From Herbiconiux sp. SALV-R1 (lineage in GTDB: Bacteria > Actinomycetota > Actinomycetes > Actinomycetales > Microbacteriaceae), in contig NZ_CP053344.1 of the NCBI RefSeq assembly GCF_013113715.1, forward strand, positions 310,001 through 374,000: a stretch of DNA of 64,000 bases, given 5' to 3'. Positions within the stretch are counted from its first letter, which is position 1; every line of letters starts with the position of its first letter. Under the pieces are notes generated by a model. It was not told the origin of the DNA. It saw nothing but the letters and a program-made list of their open reading frames with translations, and ran no database searches. Below, one piece after another: positions 17,507 to 26,749 of this stretch. The position numbers and the translations under genes are program-made.

Positions 17507-18364
17507 CTACCGGAAGATGATGGTGCGCGCCCCGTCGAGCAGCACCCGGTCTTCGGCGAACCACTTCACCGCGGTGGTGAGCGTGCGGCTCTCCTCGTCC
17601 TGCCCGATGGCGACGAGCTCGGCCGGGGTACGCGTGTGGTCGACGCGCACGACGTTCTGCTCGATGATGGGCCCCTCGTCGAGGTCGCTCGTGACGAAGT
17701 GGGCGGTGGCACCGATGAGCTTCACCCCGCGGGCGTGCGCCTGCTTGTAGGGGTTCGCGCCCTTGAAGCCCGGGAGGAAGGAGTGGTGGATGTTGATCAT
17801 GCGGCCCTCGAGCCGGGCGCAGAGCTCGGGCGAGATGATCTGCATGTACCGCGCCAGCACGACCAGTTCGATGTCGTGCGTCTCGACCGCCTCGATGACT
17901 CGGGCCTCGAAGGCGGCCTTGGACGCCGCATCCGTCACCGGGAGCGCCTCGAAGGGCACGTCGTAGAAGCCGGCTAGGTCGCGCAGCGAGCCGTGGTTCG
18001 ACAGCACGAGGGGGATCTCGACCGGCAGCTGACCGGCGCGCTGCCGGAACAGCAGATCGTTGAGGCAGTGCGCGGCTGTCGAGACGAGCACCAGGGTGCG
18101 GAGCGGTCGGCCGACGGTGTCGAGCCGCCAGGTCATGTCGTAGCGCTCGACCACGGGGGCGAGGGCGGCCTCGAACACCTCGCGGCCCGACGGCGACTCG
18201 ACCTGCAGGCGCATGAAGAAGCGGCCCGTGTCGGCCGAGGAGAACTGCTGGCTCTCGGTGATGTTGCCGCCCGACTCCACCACGGCGCCGCTGACCGCGT
18301 GCACGATGCCGGGGAGGTCGGCGCACACGAACGTCAGCACCCAGTGGTTGTGCGGCGAAACCAT
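17507..18364 (-). CDS. purU: Formyltetrahydrofolate deformylase
   Basis: This 285-residue cytoplasmic enzyme hydrolyses 10-formyltetrahydrofolate to formate and tetrahydrofolate, balancing the one-carbon pool and feeding formate to purine synthesis. It has an N-terminal ACT domain (about residues 1-85) and a C-terminal formyltransferase domain with NHGSLRDLA, the catalytic region INIHHSFLPGFKGANPY and GATAHFVTSDLDEGPII. The ATG at 18364 has AGAGGAGAA about 5 nt upstream. Together with glyA-folD nearby it forms a one-carbon neighbourhood. Confidence 0.96.
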   Translation of the reverse strand: MVSPHNHWVLTFVCADLPGIVHAVSGAVVESGGNITESQQFSSADTGRFFMRLQVESPSGREVFEAALAPVVERYDMTWRLDTVGRPLRTLVLVSTAAHCLNDLLFRQRAGQLPVEIPLVLSNHGSLRDLAGFYDVPFEALPVTDAASKAAFEARVIEAVETHDIELVVLARYMQIISPELCARLEGRMINIHHSFLPGFKGANPYKQAHARGVKLIGATAHFVTSDLDEGPIIEQNVVRVDHTRTPAELVAIGQDEESRTLTTAVKWFAEDRVLLDGARTIIFR

Positions 18365-18376
18365 GTCATTCTCCTC

Positions 18377-18404
18377 TTGCCGGGCGGACTCCCTCCGCTA
18401 GAAT
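18377..18404 (+). promoter_or_regulatory. Promoter of the MFS gene
   Basis: TTGCCG (18377-18382) and TAGAAT (18399-18404) are separated by 16 bp, one of the best sigma-70-type promoters in the window. Transcription should start near 18411, leaving a leader of about 137 nt before the preferred ATG. Confidence 0.65.
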
Positions 18405-18547
18405 AGTCAGTGGTCGAGCGGTCATCGGTCGGCCACGGGCATGCACGAAGTCGTCGCCGTCGCGAGGTCGAGACCTGTCACGGCGCTTCAGGTCGTCAGG
18501 ATCAGTACTCGAACATCCTCTGTCCGCCGTTTTCGAGAAGTCTTCGA

Positions 18548-19897
18548 ATGGTGCGCGTCGCTGTGACCTCTACTCTGCCGTCGACCGGGTCGATCCCGGT
18601 TCACCGAACCCCTTCCGTTCCCCCTCCCGCACGCTTCCCGTGGGGCGGCCTCCTCGTTCTCGCGACCTCCGTCTTCCTGTCGGTGACCGCCGAGATGATC
18701 CCCACCGGCCTCCTCCCCGAGATGAGCCAGGGCCTCGGCGTCACCGAGTCGCAGGTGGGCCTGCTCATCAGCTTCTTCGCCTTCGCGGTCGTGCTCACGA
18801 GCGTGCCGCTCAGCCTGCTGTTCCGCGCGGTGCCACGCCATACGCTCCTCATCGGCGTGCTCGTGGTCATCTCCCTGGCCAGCGTCGCGGGTTCCCTCGC
18901 GCCGAGCTTCGAGTTCCTCGCCGTGGCCCGCATCGTGAGCGGCATGGCCCACGGTGTGTTCTGGGGTGTCGTGGGCGCCTACTCGGCACACCTCGTGCCG
19001 AAGGAGCAGCTCGGCCGCGCCGTCGCCATCACCACCGCGGGCGGCACCCTCGCCTTCGTGCTCGGCGTGCCCCTCGCCACCTTCGTCGGCCAGGCCTACG
19101 GCTGGCGCCTCCCCTTCCTCGCGGTGGGCGTGCTCACCGCGCTCGGCGCCGTGCTGCTGTACTTCCTGCTGCCGCGGGTGTCGCACCACCGGCCCGCGAA
19201 GCGGGTGAAGGGCGAGCAGGCCCCGCGCCGCCGCTTCTCGCTCGACCCCACCGTGCCGGGAGTCGCCGTCATCTGCGTGCTCGCCGCCGTCGTGATGATC
19301 GGCAACTACGGCTTCTACACCTACATCGCCCCCTACATGGTGGCGAAGATGGGTGTTCCGGATGCGCAGATCGGCACGCTGCTGTTCGTCTACGGTGTCG
19401 CAGGTGGCGTGGGTCTGTTCATCGCCGGCAGCGTCTTCGCCAAGCGCGCGACCTTCGGCCTGTTCCTCTCCCTGATCGTCACGGCGGTCTCGGTCACCGT
19501 GCTCGCGCTGTTCTCGGCCAACCCGGTCGTCGGCATCGGGGCGTTCGTCGTGTACGGCATCGTCTTCGGCATGATCCCGACGCTCATGGCCACGCAGCTC
19601 ATGCGCACGGCGTCGCCCGAGATCCGCGACTCCGCCAGCGCGTTCTACTCCACCGCCTTCAACACCGGCATCGGCTTCGGGGCCCTGGTCGGAGGCTTCT
19701 TCCTCGACGCGCTGGGCCTCGGTTCGCTCCCGTGGGTCTACCTCGTGGGGCTCGCGCTCGGTCTCGCGCTGCTCGTCGCAGCTCCCGCGATCACGCGGCG
19801 CGGTGCGGTGAACCCGGCAACCGCATCCGGGTCCACCGTCTCCCCGGTGGCCTCCCCGGTGACCCCGGCCGACCCTCGCCCCGCGACGCAGCACTGA
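18548..19897 (+). CDS. MFS transporter, DHA1-type exporter
   Basis: This 449-residue protein has twelve predicted membrane segments. It opens its first helix with [20 protein letters not shown], the hallmark of the AraJ/PbuE-like drug and nucleoside exporters. The substrate is unknown. The start at 18548 is preferred because GAGAAG precedes it and the first helix then begins about residue 33. A GTG at 18410 is also in frame and sits at the predicted transcript start, which would give a 495-residue leaderless product, so the start is uncertain. Confidence 0.88.
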   Translation: MVRVAVTSTLPSTGSIPVHRTPSVPPPARFPWGGLLVLATSVFLSVTAEMIPTGLLPEMSQGLGVTESQVGLLISFFAFAVVLTSVPLSLLFRAVPRHTLLIGVLVVISLASVAGSLAPSFEFLAVARIVSGMAHGVFWGVVGAYSAHLVPKEQLGRAVAITTAGGTLAFVLGVPLATFVGQAYGWRLPFLAVGVLTALGAVLLYFLLPRVSHHRPAKRVKGEQAPRRRFSLDPTVPGVAVICVLAAVVMIGNYGFYTYIAPYMVAKMGVPDAQIGTLLFVYGVAGGVGLFIAGSVFAKRATFGLFLSLIVTAVSVTVLALFSANPVVGIGAFVVYGIVFGMIPTLMATQLMRTASPEIRDSASAFYSTAFNTGIGFGALVGGFFLDALGLGSLPWVYLVGLALGLALLVAAPAITRRGAVNPATASGSTVSPVASPVTPADPRPATQH

Positions 19898-19910
19898 GGT
19901 AAGCTGGCCG

Positions 19911-19992
19911 CGTCGCAACTGGCGTTCAGATGGTCACCATCGGGAAGCGACGGACAGGGATTCGGCCGCGCGCCTGGGTCGATACGAATCCC
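19911..19992 (+). ncRNA. ZTP riboswitch (pfl motif) upstream of glyA-folD
   Basis: P1 is formed by CGTCGC (19911-19916) and GCGACG (19947-19952). The conserved ACTGGCG follows the first P1 strand. P3 is an 8-bp stem GGGATTCG (19957-19964) and CGAATCCC (19985-19992) enclosing CGCGCGCCTGGGT. GGCG (19921-19924) can pair with CGCC (19971-19974) as the characteristic pseudoknot. The pfl RNA senses ZTP/ZMP, a sign of low 10-formyl-tetrahydrofolate, and commonly controls glyA and folD, exactly the genes here. The match is by eye. The glyA start is 41 nt downstream. Confidence 0.88.
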
Positions 19993-20033
19993 GTTTCACC
20001 GAACACGTCCGTCACGCCGAAAAGGAGCCCGTC

Positions 20034-21317
20034 TTGTCCGACACATCCGCCACCTTCAACGCGCCGCTCAGCGAGGTCGACCCCGAGATCGCCGAGGTGC
20101 TGCAGCAGGAGCTCAACCGCCAGCGCACCACGCTCGAGATGATCGCCAGCGAGAACTTCGTGCCGCGCGCCGTGCTCGAGTCGCAGGGCTCGGTGCTCAC
20201 CAACAAGTACGCCGAGGGCTACCCGGGCCGCCGCTACTACGGCGGCTGCGAGTTCGTCGACGTGGCCGAGGAGCTCGCCATCGCCCGCGCCAAGGCGCTG
20301 TTCGGCGCCGAGTTCGCGAACGTGCAGCCGCACTCCGGTGCGAGCGCCAATGCGGCGGTGCTCTCGGCGATCGCCGCGCCCGGCGACACCATCCTGGGCC
20401 TCGAGCTCTCGCACGGCGGGCACCTCACCCACGGCATGAAGCTCAACTTCTCGGGCAAGCTCTACAACGCGGTCGCCTACGGAGTCGACCCCGAGACCTT
20501 CCTCGTCGACATGAACGTCGTGCGCGAGAAGGCCCTCGAGCACAAGCCGCAGGTCATCATCGCGGGCTGGTCGGCCTACCCCCGTCAGCTCGACTTCGCC
20601 GCCTTCCGCGAGATCGCCGACGAGGTGGGCGCGAAGCTCTGGGTCGACATGGCGCACTTCGCCGGGCTCGTGGCGGCCGGCCTCCACCCCTCGCCCGTGC
20701 CCTTCGCCGACGTCGTGTCGTCGACCGTGCACAAGACCATCGGCGGCCCGCGCTCGGGCTTCATCCTGAGCCGCGACACCGAACTGGCCAAGAAGCTCAA
20801 CTCGAACGTCTTCCCCGGCCACCAGGGCGGCCCGCTCATGCACGTCATCGCGGCGAAGGCCACGGCGTTCAAGCTCGCCGCCACCGACGAGTTCAAAGAC
20901 CGTCAGGTGCGCACCCTCTCGGGCGCCCGCCTCCTCGCCGACCGCCTCACCGCCGACGACTCGCGCGCCGCGGGTGTCGACGTGCTCACGGGCGGCACCG
21001 ATGTGCACCTCGTGCTGGCCGACCTCCGCACCTCGGAGCTCGACGGCAAGCAGGCCGAAGACATCCTGCACGAGGTGGGCATCACGGTGAACCGCAACTC
21101 CGTGCCGTTCGACCCGCGCCCCCCGATGGTCACCTCCGGTCTCCGCATCGGCACCCCCGCCCTCGCCACCCGCGGCTTCGGCGACGTCGAGTTCACCGAG
21201 GTGGCCGACATCATCGCCACCGCGCTGCAGCCGAACCCCGACGTCGAGGCGCTGCGCGCCCGCGTCGTGTCGCTCGCCGACGGCTTCCCGCTCTACCCCG
21301 GACTCGAGCAGTGGTAG
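20034..21317 (+). CDS. glyA: Serine hydroxymethyltransferase
   Basis: This 427-residue PLP enzyme interconverts serine and glycine while charging tetrahydrofolate with a one-carbon unit. Family marks are [42 protein letters not shown] and the PLP lysine in [13 protein letters not shown] (near residue 232). The TTG start has AAAGGAG about 9 nt upstream. It forms an overlapping pair with folD, and the ZTP riboswitch in its leader should raise expression when formyl-folate is short. Confidence 0.98.
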   Translation: MSDTSATFNAPLSEVDPEIAEVLQQELNRQRTTLEMIASENFVPRAVLESQGSVLTNKYAEGYPGRRYYGGCEFVDVAEELAIARAKALFGAEFANVQPHSGASANAAVLSAIAAPGDTILGLELSHGGHLTHGMKLNFSGKLYNAVAYGVDPETFLVDMNVVREKALEHKPQVIIAGWSAYPRQLDFAAFREIADEVGAKLWVDMAHFAGLVAAGLHPSPVPFADVVSSTVHKTIGGPRSGFILSRDTELAKKLNSNVFPGHQGGPLMHVIAAKATAFKLAATDEFKDRQVRTLSGARLLADRLTADDSRAAGVDVLTGGTDVHLVLADLRTSELDGKQAEDILHEVGITVNRNSVPFDPRPPMVTSGLRIGTPALATRGFGDVEFTEVADIIATALQPNPDVEALRARVVSLADGFPLYPGLEQW

Positions 21318-22192
21318 CGGTGCGCCTCGACGGCGTCGCCACCGCAGCCGCACTGAAGTCGGAGATCGCCGAGCAGGTCGCCGCGCTGCGCGAGCGCGGC
21401 GTGGTGCCGGGGCTCGGCACCCTGCTCGTCGGCTCCGACCCCGGGTCGATCTCCTACGTCGCGGGCAAGCACCGCGACTGCGCCGAGGTGGGCATCGAGT
21501 CGGTGCGAGTCGACCTCCCGGGCGACGCCACCGAGCAGGACGTGCGCGACGCCATCGCCTCGCTCAACGCCAACCCCGCGGTCACGGGCTACATCGTGCA
21601 GCTGCCGCTGCCCGCGGGCATCGACGAGAACGCGATGCTCGAGCTCATCGACCCGGCCAAAGACAGCGACGGGCTGCACCCCACGAACCTCGGCCGCCTC
21701 GTGCTGGGCGTCGAGGGCGAGCTCGACTCACCGCTGCCGTGCACTCCCGCCGGCATCGTCGAGATGCTCACGCGCTACGGGGTGTCGCTCCCCGGCAAGC
21801 ACGTCGTGGTGGTCGGCCGCGGGCTCACCGTCGGCCGCCCGCTGGGGCTGCTGCTCACCCGCAAGGGCGTCGACGCCACCGTCACCCTCACCCACTCGCG
21901 CACCCTCGACCTCGAGGCGGAGGTGCGGCGAGCGGATGTGGTGGTCGCCGCCGTCGGCGTGCCCGGCCTCATCAAGGCGGAGTGGGTGAAGCCCGGTGCC
22001 GCCGTGCTCGACGTGGGAATCACGCGCGTGGTCGACGAGTCGACCGGCAAGGCCCGCCTCGTCGGCGACGTCGACCCCGCGGTGGCCGAGGTGGCCGGCT
22101 TCCTGTCGCCCGTTCCCGGTGGCGTCGGCCCCATGACCCGCGCCATGCTCCTCAAGAACGTGATCGACGAGGCCGAGCGCCGCGCATCCTGA
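21311..22192 (+). CDS. folD: Methylenetetrahydrofolate dehydrogenase/cyclohydrolase
   Basis: This 293-residue bifunctional enzyme makes 10-formyltetrahydrofolate from the 5,10-methylene form produced by GlyA. Signatures are [24 protein letters not shown] and the NADP-binding [13 protein letters not shown]. The GTG start at 21311 overlaps the glyA stop, so translation is coupled; a second in-frame GTG at 21320 is an alternative. The family's active-site lysine is seen in the tyrosine-lysine segment [10 protein letters not shown]. Confidence 0.97.
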   Translation: MVAVRLDGVATAAALKSEIAEQVAALRERGVVPGLGTLLVGSDPGSISYVAGKHRDCAEVGIESVRVDLPGDATEQDVRDAIASLNANPAVTGYIVQLPLPAGIDENAMLELIDPAKDSDGLHPTNLGRLVLGVEGELDSPLPCTPAGIVEMLTRYGVSLPGKHVVVVGRGLTVGRPLGLLLTRKGVDATVTLTHSRTLDLEAEVRRADVVVAAVGVPGLIKAEWVKPGAAVLDVGITRVVDESTGKARLVGDVDPAVAEVAGFLSPVPGGVGPMTRAMLLKNVIDEAERRAS

Positions 22193-22205
22193 GGCCCAGG
22201 CTTCT

Positions 22206-22262
22206 CGAAAGAGCGCGAAACGCCCCTTCCCGGCTCGGGAGGGGGCGTTTTGCGCTCTTTCG
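22206..22262. terminator. Bidirectional terminator after folD
   Basis: Arms 22206-22226 and 22242-22262 pair over 21 bp with a single G-U, built on CGAAAGAGCGC plus GAAACGCCCC. The loop has its own CCCG/CGGG stem. It lies between convergent folD and the ABC exporter genes and would work on both strands. Confidence 0.8.
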
Positions 22263-22315
22263 GTGGGGTGGGTGAGGGTTCGAGGGGGCGTTTTGCGCTC
22301 GTTCGGTGGGGTGGG
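22239..22315 (+). repeat. Direct repeat of the terminator's right arm
   Basis: The 34 bases at 22239-22272 recur at 22282-22315 with one difference, after a 9-nt spacer. The core is GAGGGGGCGTTTTGCGCTC. The second copy can pair with the same left arm, giving an alternative, longer hairpin. Confidence 0.75.
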
Positions 22316-22350
22316 GCCCGAAGCCGCCGAGGGGTGGGCGGGCCCGCGGG

Positions 22351-24360
22351 TCACTCCAGGGCGGCGGCGAACTGGGCGCGGTAGAGGCGGGCGTAGGCGC
22401 CCTCGGCGGCCACGAGTTCGTCGTGGGTGCCCTGCTCGACGATGCGCCCCGCCTCCATGACGAGGATGAGGTCGGCGTCGCGGATGGTCGACAGCCGGTG
22501 CGCGATGACGAAGCTCGTGCGGTCGGCCCGCAGTGCCGACATCGCGCCCTGCACGAGCCGCTCGGTGCGGGTGTCGACCGAGGAGGTCGCCTCGTCGAGG
22601 ATGAGCACGCTCGGCTTGGCCAGGAACGCCCGCGCGATCGTGATGAGCTGCTTCTCGCCCGCGCTCACGTTCGAGGCTTCGTCGTCGAGCACGGTGTCGT
22701 AGCCCTCGGGCAGCGAGTGCACGAAGCGGTCGACGAAGGTCGCCTGAGCCGCCGCCACGATCTCCTCCTCCGTGGCGTCGGGCCTGCCGTAGGCGATGTT
22801 GTCGCGGATGGTGCCCCCGAACAACCAGGTGTCCTGCAGCACCATGCCGGTGCGGGAGCGCAGCTCGTGCCTCGTCATCGAGGCGATGTCGACGCCGTCG
22901 AGGGTGATGCTGCCGGAGTCGAGCTCGTAGAAGCGCATGATGAGGTTCACCAGCGTCGTCTTGCCGGCGCCCGTCGGGCCCACGATCGCGATGGTCTGCC
23001 CGGGCTCCGCGACGAGCGAGAGCTGCTCGATGAGCGGCTTCTCGGGCAGGTAGCGGAACGAGACGTCGTCGAACACCAGGCGGCCACGCGACTCGGAGGG
23101 CCGAGCTGCGGGAGACGCATCCGGTGTCTGCTCGGGGGCGTCGAGCAGCTCGAACACGCGCTCGGCCGAGGCCACGCCCGACTGCAGCAGGTTCACCATC
23201 GAGCCGAGCTGGGTGAGCGGCTGCGTGAACTGGCGCGAGTACTGGATGAACGCCTGCACGGCACCGATCGACAGAGCGCCGATGGCCACCTGCAGCCCGC
23301 CGACCACGGCGATGATGACGTAGACGAGGTTTCCCACGAACATCATGGCGGGCATGATGATGCCCGAGACGAACTGGGCGCCGAAGCTCGCCCTGTAGAG
23401 CTGCTCGTTCTCGTCGAGGAAGCGCGCCTCGACCTCGCGCTGCCGCCCGAACACCTTCACCAGGGCGTGCCCGGTGAAGTTCTCCTCCACCTGCGCGTTG
23501 AGCGCGCCCGTGCGGGCCCACTGGGCGACGAACAGCTTCTGCGAGCGCTTGGCGATCACCGCGGTGATGCCCACGGTGAGCGGGATGGTGATGAGCGAGA
23601 TCACGGCGAGCAGCGGCGACGTGATGAACATCATCACGAGCACCCCGACGACGGTGAGGATGGAGGTGAGCATCTGCGAGAGCGTCTGCTGCAGACTCTG
23701 CGCGACGTTGTCCATGTCGTTGGTGACCCGGCTGAGCAGCTCGCCGCGCGGCATGGTGTCGAAGTACGACAGCGGCAGCCGGTTGATCGTGCCCTCGACG
23801 TCTTCGCGCAGCGAGAACACCGTGCGCTGGGTGATGGTGTTGAGCAGCCTGCCCTGCAGCCAGGAGAAGACGGATGCGAGCACATAGAGCACGAGCACGG
23901 TGCCCAGCACCATGGCGAGGGCGTCGAAGTCGATGCCCTGACCCGGCACGAGGGCGATGCCGCTCAGCAGCTCGGCCTGCGCCTCCTGCCCGGAGGAGCG
24001 GAGTCCTTCGATCACCTGCTCCTTGGTCGACCCGGCGGGCAGCGACTTCGAGATGGCTCCGGAGAAGATGAGGTTCGTGGCCTGGCCGAGGAGGTACGGG
24101 CCGAGCACGGTGAACACCACGCTCACGATGCCGAGCACGATGACGGCGACGACCGGGATGCGGTGGGGCGCCAGGCGGGCGAGGAGCCGCTTCGCGGAGG
24201 GGCCGAAGGTCATCGACTTCTCGGTGGGCATGCCGGCGCCGCCGAACGGGCCGCCGCCCTGGGCGCGGCGCATGGCGCCGGCGCGGTTGGGGTTCGCGGT
24301 GGCCGGGGCGCCCGCGTTGCCCGCGCCCGTGCCGCCCGCGCCCGTGCTGCCGCCGCTCAT
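22351..24360 (-). CDS. ABC exporter subunit, permease-ATPase fusion (second gene of pair)
   Basis: This 669-residue half-transporter starts with an unusual Gly/Ala-rich leader of about 45 residues, then a type-1 exporter membrane domain and an NBD with Walker A (GPTGAGKTT) and Walker B LILDEATSSVD with the catalytic Glu. The signature is altered to NVSAGEKQL. With its partner it makes one normal and one degenerate ATP site. The start overlaps the partner's stop by ATGA. Substrate unknown; the upstream TetR gene suggests an inducible drug or metabolite exporter. Confidence 0.94.
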   Translation of the reverse strand: MSGGSTGAGGTGAGNAGAPATANPNRAGAMRRAQGGGPFGGAGMPTEKSMTFGPSAKRLLARLAPHRIPVVAVIVLGIVSVVFTVLGPYLLGQATNLIFSGAISKSLPAGSTKEQVIEGLRSSGQEAQAELLSGIALVPGQGIDFDALAMVLGTVLVLYVLASVFSWLQGRLLNTITQRTVFSLREDVEGTINRLPLSYFDTMPRGELLSRVTNDMDNVAQSLQQTLSQMLTSILTVVGVLVMMFITSPLLAVISLITIPLTVGITAVIAKRSQKLFVAQWARTGALNAQVEENFTGHALVKVFGRQREVEARFLDENEQLYRASFGAQFVSGIIMPAMMFVGNLVYVIIAVVGGLQVAIGALSIGAVQAFIQYSRQFTQPLTQLGSMVNLLQSGVASAERVFELLDAPEQTPDASPAARPSESRGRLVFDDVSFRYLPEKPLIEQLSLVAEPGQTIAIVGPTGAGKTTLVNLIMRFYELDSGSITLDGVDIASMTRHELRSRTGMVLQDTWLFGGTIRDNIAYGRPDATEEEIVAAAQATFVDRFVHSLPEGYDTVLDDEASNVSAGEKQLITIARAFLAKPSVLILDEATSSVDTRTERLVQGAMSALRADRTSFVIAHRLSTIRDADLILVMEAGRIVEQGTHDELVAAEGAYARLYRAQFAAALE

Positions 24361-26093
24361 GCCGCCTCCTCCGCCGTGAGCTGCGAGGCGACGATCTCGG
24401 CGTAAGTCTCCGAACCGGCGAGCAGCTCGTCGTGCGTGCCGTGCCCCACGATCTCGCCGTCTTCGAGCACGACGATCTGGTCGGCGTCGACGATCGTCGA
24501 CACGCGCTGGGCGACGATGATCTGGGTGGCGCCCACGACATCCGCTCGGAGCGCCGCCCGCAGGCGAGCGTCGGTGCTGAGGTCGAGCGCCGAGAAGGAG
24601 TCGTCGAACACGTAGATCTCGGGTCTCTTCACCAGGGCTCTGGCGATGGCCAGCCGCTGTCGCTGACCGCCCGACACCGTGGTGCCGCCCTGGGCGACGG
24701 GGGCCTCGAGCCCGCCCTCCATGGCCCGCACGAAGTCGGCGGCCTGTGCCACCTCGAGGGCGTGCCAGAGCTCGTCGTCGGTGGCGTCGGGTCTGCCGTA
24801 GCGGAGGTTCGAGGCGACGGTGCCCGAGAACAGATAGGGCTTCTGCGGCACCAGCCCGATGCGGCTCCAGAGCAGGTCGGGGTCGAGCTCGCGCACGTCG
24901 ACGCCGTCGACCAGCACGGCCCCCGAGGTGACGTCGGTGAGCCGGGGGAGCAGGTTCACCAGGGTCGTCTTGCCCGCACCGGTCGAGCCGATGATGGCGA
25001 GGGTGGTGCCGCGCTCGACCCGCAGGTCGAGACCGCGCAGCACCGGCTGGTCGGCCCCGGGGTAGGCGAAGGCGGCGCCGCGCAACTCGACCGTGCCCTG
25101 CTCGGGCAGGGTCGTGACCGGATGCGCGGGCGGGGCCACCGAGGTCTCGGTCTGCAGCACCTCCGAGATGCGGTCGGCGCACACCGAGGCGCGCGGGATC
25201 ATCATCGCCATGAAGGTCGCCATCATCACCGCCATGAGGATCTGCACGAGATAGCTGAGGAAGGCGATGAGCGTTCCCACCTGCATCGATCCGTCGTCGA
25301 TGCGGAACGCGCCGAACCAGATGACGGCGACGCTCGAGACGTTGAGGATGAGCATCACCGTGGGGAACATGAGCGCCATCAGGCGCCCGGCGCGCAACGC
25401 GGAGTCGGTGACCTGCCGGTTCGCCTCAGCGAAGCGCTCGGTCTCGGTGCCCTCCTGCACGAACGCCCGCACCACCCTGATGCCGGTGAGCTGCTCGCGG
25501 AGCACCCGGTTGACCGTGTCGATGCGCCCTTGCATGCGCCGGAACTGCGGCACCATGCGCACGATCACCGCGCCGAGCGCCACCAGCAGCACCGGCACGC
25601 TCACGGCGATGATCCACGACAGCTCGAGGTCTTGCTGCAGGGCGAGCACCACCCCGCCCACGGCGAGGATGGGGGCGGAGACGAGCAGGGTGCAGGTCAT
25701 CAGCACGAGCATCTGCACCTGCTGCACGTCGTTGGTGGTGCGCGTGATGAGGGAGGGGGCGCCGAACCGCGACACCTCGCGCTCGCTGAACCCGCTCACC
25801 CGATGGAACACCGCCCGGCGCAGGTCGCGCCCGAGCGCCATCGCGACCTGGGCGCCGAACCACACGGCGGTGATCGCGGCGGCGACCTGCACGATCGTGA
25901 TGCCGAGCATCACGACCCCGGTGGAGAGGATGTACGCCGTGTCGCCCTTCGCGACGCCCTCGTCGATGATCTGCGCGTTGAGGGTGGGCAGGTAGAGGGC
26001 GGCGACCGACTGGATGAGCTGGAACACCACGACGAGCGCGAGCCGCCCGCGGTGCGGCTTGAGGAAGCTGCCGAGCAGCCGGAGCAGGGTCAT
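24357..26093 (-). CDS. ABC exporter subunit, permease-ATPase fusion (first gene of pair)
   Basis: This 578-residue half-transporter has the membrane domain at about residues 15-310 and an NBD with Walker A GSTGAGKTT, a normal signature (TTVSGGQRQR) and Walker B YVFDDSFSALD, where Asp replaces the catalytic Glu. This is the degenerate-site partner of the following gene. The start at 26093 overlaps the TetR stop by ATGA; longer frames upstream only shadow the TetR gene. The three genes form one operon. Confidence 0.94.
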   Translation of the reverse strand: MTLLRLLGSFLKPHRGRLALVVVFQLIQSVAALYLPTLNAQIIDEGVAKGDTAYILSTGVVMLGITIVQVAAAITAVWFGAQVAMALGRDLRRAVFHRVSGFSEREVSRFGAPSLITRTTNDVQQVQMLVLMTCTLLVSAPILAVGGVVLALQQDLELSWIIAVSVPVLLVALGAVIVRMVPQFRRMQGRIDTVNRVLREQLTGIRVVRAFVQEGTETERFAEANRQVTDSALRAGRLMALMFPTVMLILNVSSVAVIWFGAFRIDDGSMQVGTLIAFLSYLVQILMAVMMATFMAMMIPRASVCADRISEVLQTETSVAPPAHPVTTLPEQGTVELRGAAFAYPGADQPVLRGLDLRVERGTTLAIIGSTGAGKTTLVNLLPRLTDVTSGAVLVDGVDVRELDPDLLWSRIGLVPQKPYLFSGTVASNLRYGRPDATDDELWHALEVAQAADFVRAMEGGLEAPVAQGGTTVSGGQRQRLAIARALVKRPEIYVFDDSFSALDLSTDARLRAALRADVVGATQIIVAQRVSTIVDADQIVVLEDGEIVGHGTHDELLAGSETYAEIVASQLTAEEAA

Positions 26094-26677
26094 GCGGGTT
26101 CTCCCATCAGGCCGGGGGCGAGGATGCGCGCGAGCTCGGCCTCGCTGAACGCGGGTTCGGGGGAGCCGGCCTGGGGGATGGCGGAGCCGAACGCCATCAC
26201 CCGCAGCAGCTGGGCGAGCCGCGCCGGCGGGAGCGCCAACCGCTCGGCCTCCGCTGCGAAGATCTGCGCCATGATCTCGCCGAACTGCTGCTGCTGAGGA
26301 GGTGGGGGCGGCACGTGCCGGCCGAGCGCCGCCATCATCTGCATCACGCCGGTGAGTCGCGCCCGCAGCACCGCGATGACCTGCGCGAGCTTCGACTCGA
26401 AGGGATCGTCGGGGTCGATGCCGCGCAGCCCGGTGCGCACGTTCTCGGGGTCGAAGTGCTTCTGCACCGCGGCCTCGATGAGCGACTCCTTGTCGCCAAA
26501 CGCCCGGAACACGGTGCCCTCGGCCACCCCGGCGGCCTCCGCGATCTGCCGCGACGTGACGTCGGCCCCCTGCGCCAGAAGAAGAGGGATGACCGCGTCG
26601 AGGATCATCGCGCGCCGCTCGTCGACGGCGAGTGCGGGCGCGCGCCCCGAACGGGCGGCGGATGCGGTGGTCGGCAT
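26090..26677 (-). CDS. TetR family transcriptional repressor
   Basis: This 195-residue protein has the TetR DNA-binding domain at residues 22-70 (AEAAGVAEGTVFRAFGDKESLI is the recognition region) and a ligand domain containing a PPPPP-QQQQ stretch near residue 125. It heads the operon with the two ABC exporter genes and probably represses it. A palindrome of matching type lies 15 nt upstream of the start. A TAGCAT hexamer sits 6 nt before the ATG without a ribosome binding site, indicating a leaderless start. Confidence 0.93.
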   Translation of the reverse strand: MPTTASAARSGRAPALAVDERRAMILDAVIPLLLAQGADVTSRQIAEAAGVAEGTVFRAFGDKESLIEAAVQKHFDPENVRTGLRGIDPDDPFESKLAQVIAVLRARLTGVMQMMAALGRHVPPPPPQQQQFGEIMAQIFAAEAERLALPPARLAQLLRVMAFGSAIPQAGSPEPAFSEAELARILAPGLMGEPA

Positions 26678-26683
26678 GCGTCG

Positions 26684-26708
26684 ATGCTAACTGAGTGAGC
26701 ACTCACTC
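26684..26708 (-). promoter_or_regulatory. TetR operator and leaderless promoter
   Basis: GAGTGAG (26693-26699) and CTCACTC (26702-26708) are perfect inverted half-sites with a 2-nt centre. On the minus strand they abut the -10 hexamer TAGCAT (26684-26689), so bound repressor would cover the promoter spacer. The site also lies about 40 nt upstream of the divergent epimerase start. Confidence 0.7.
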
Positions 26709-26737
26709 GCTAGCCCGTTCGCCGGCGACCCGATCAC

Positions 26738-26743
26738 TAGACT
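26738..26743 (+). promoter_or_regulatory. -10 box of the leaderless epimerase gene
   Basis: TAGACT is followed by CGACCC and the GTG at 26750. No ribosome binding site is present. The -35 region is weak. Confidence 0.5.
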
Positions 26744-26749
26744 CGACCC

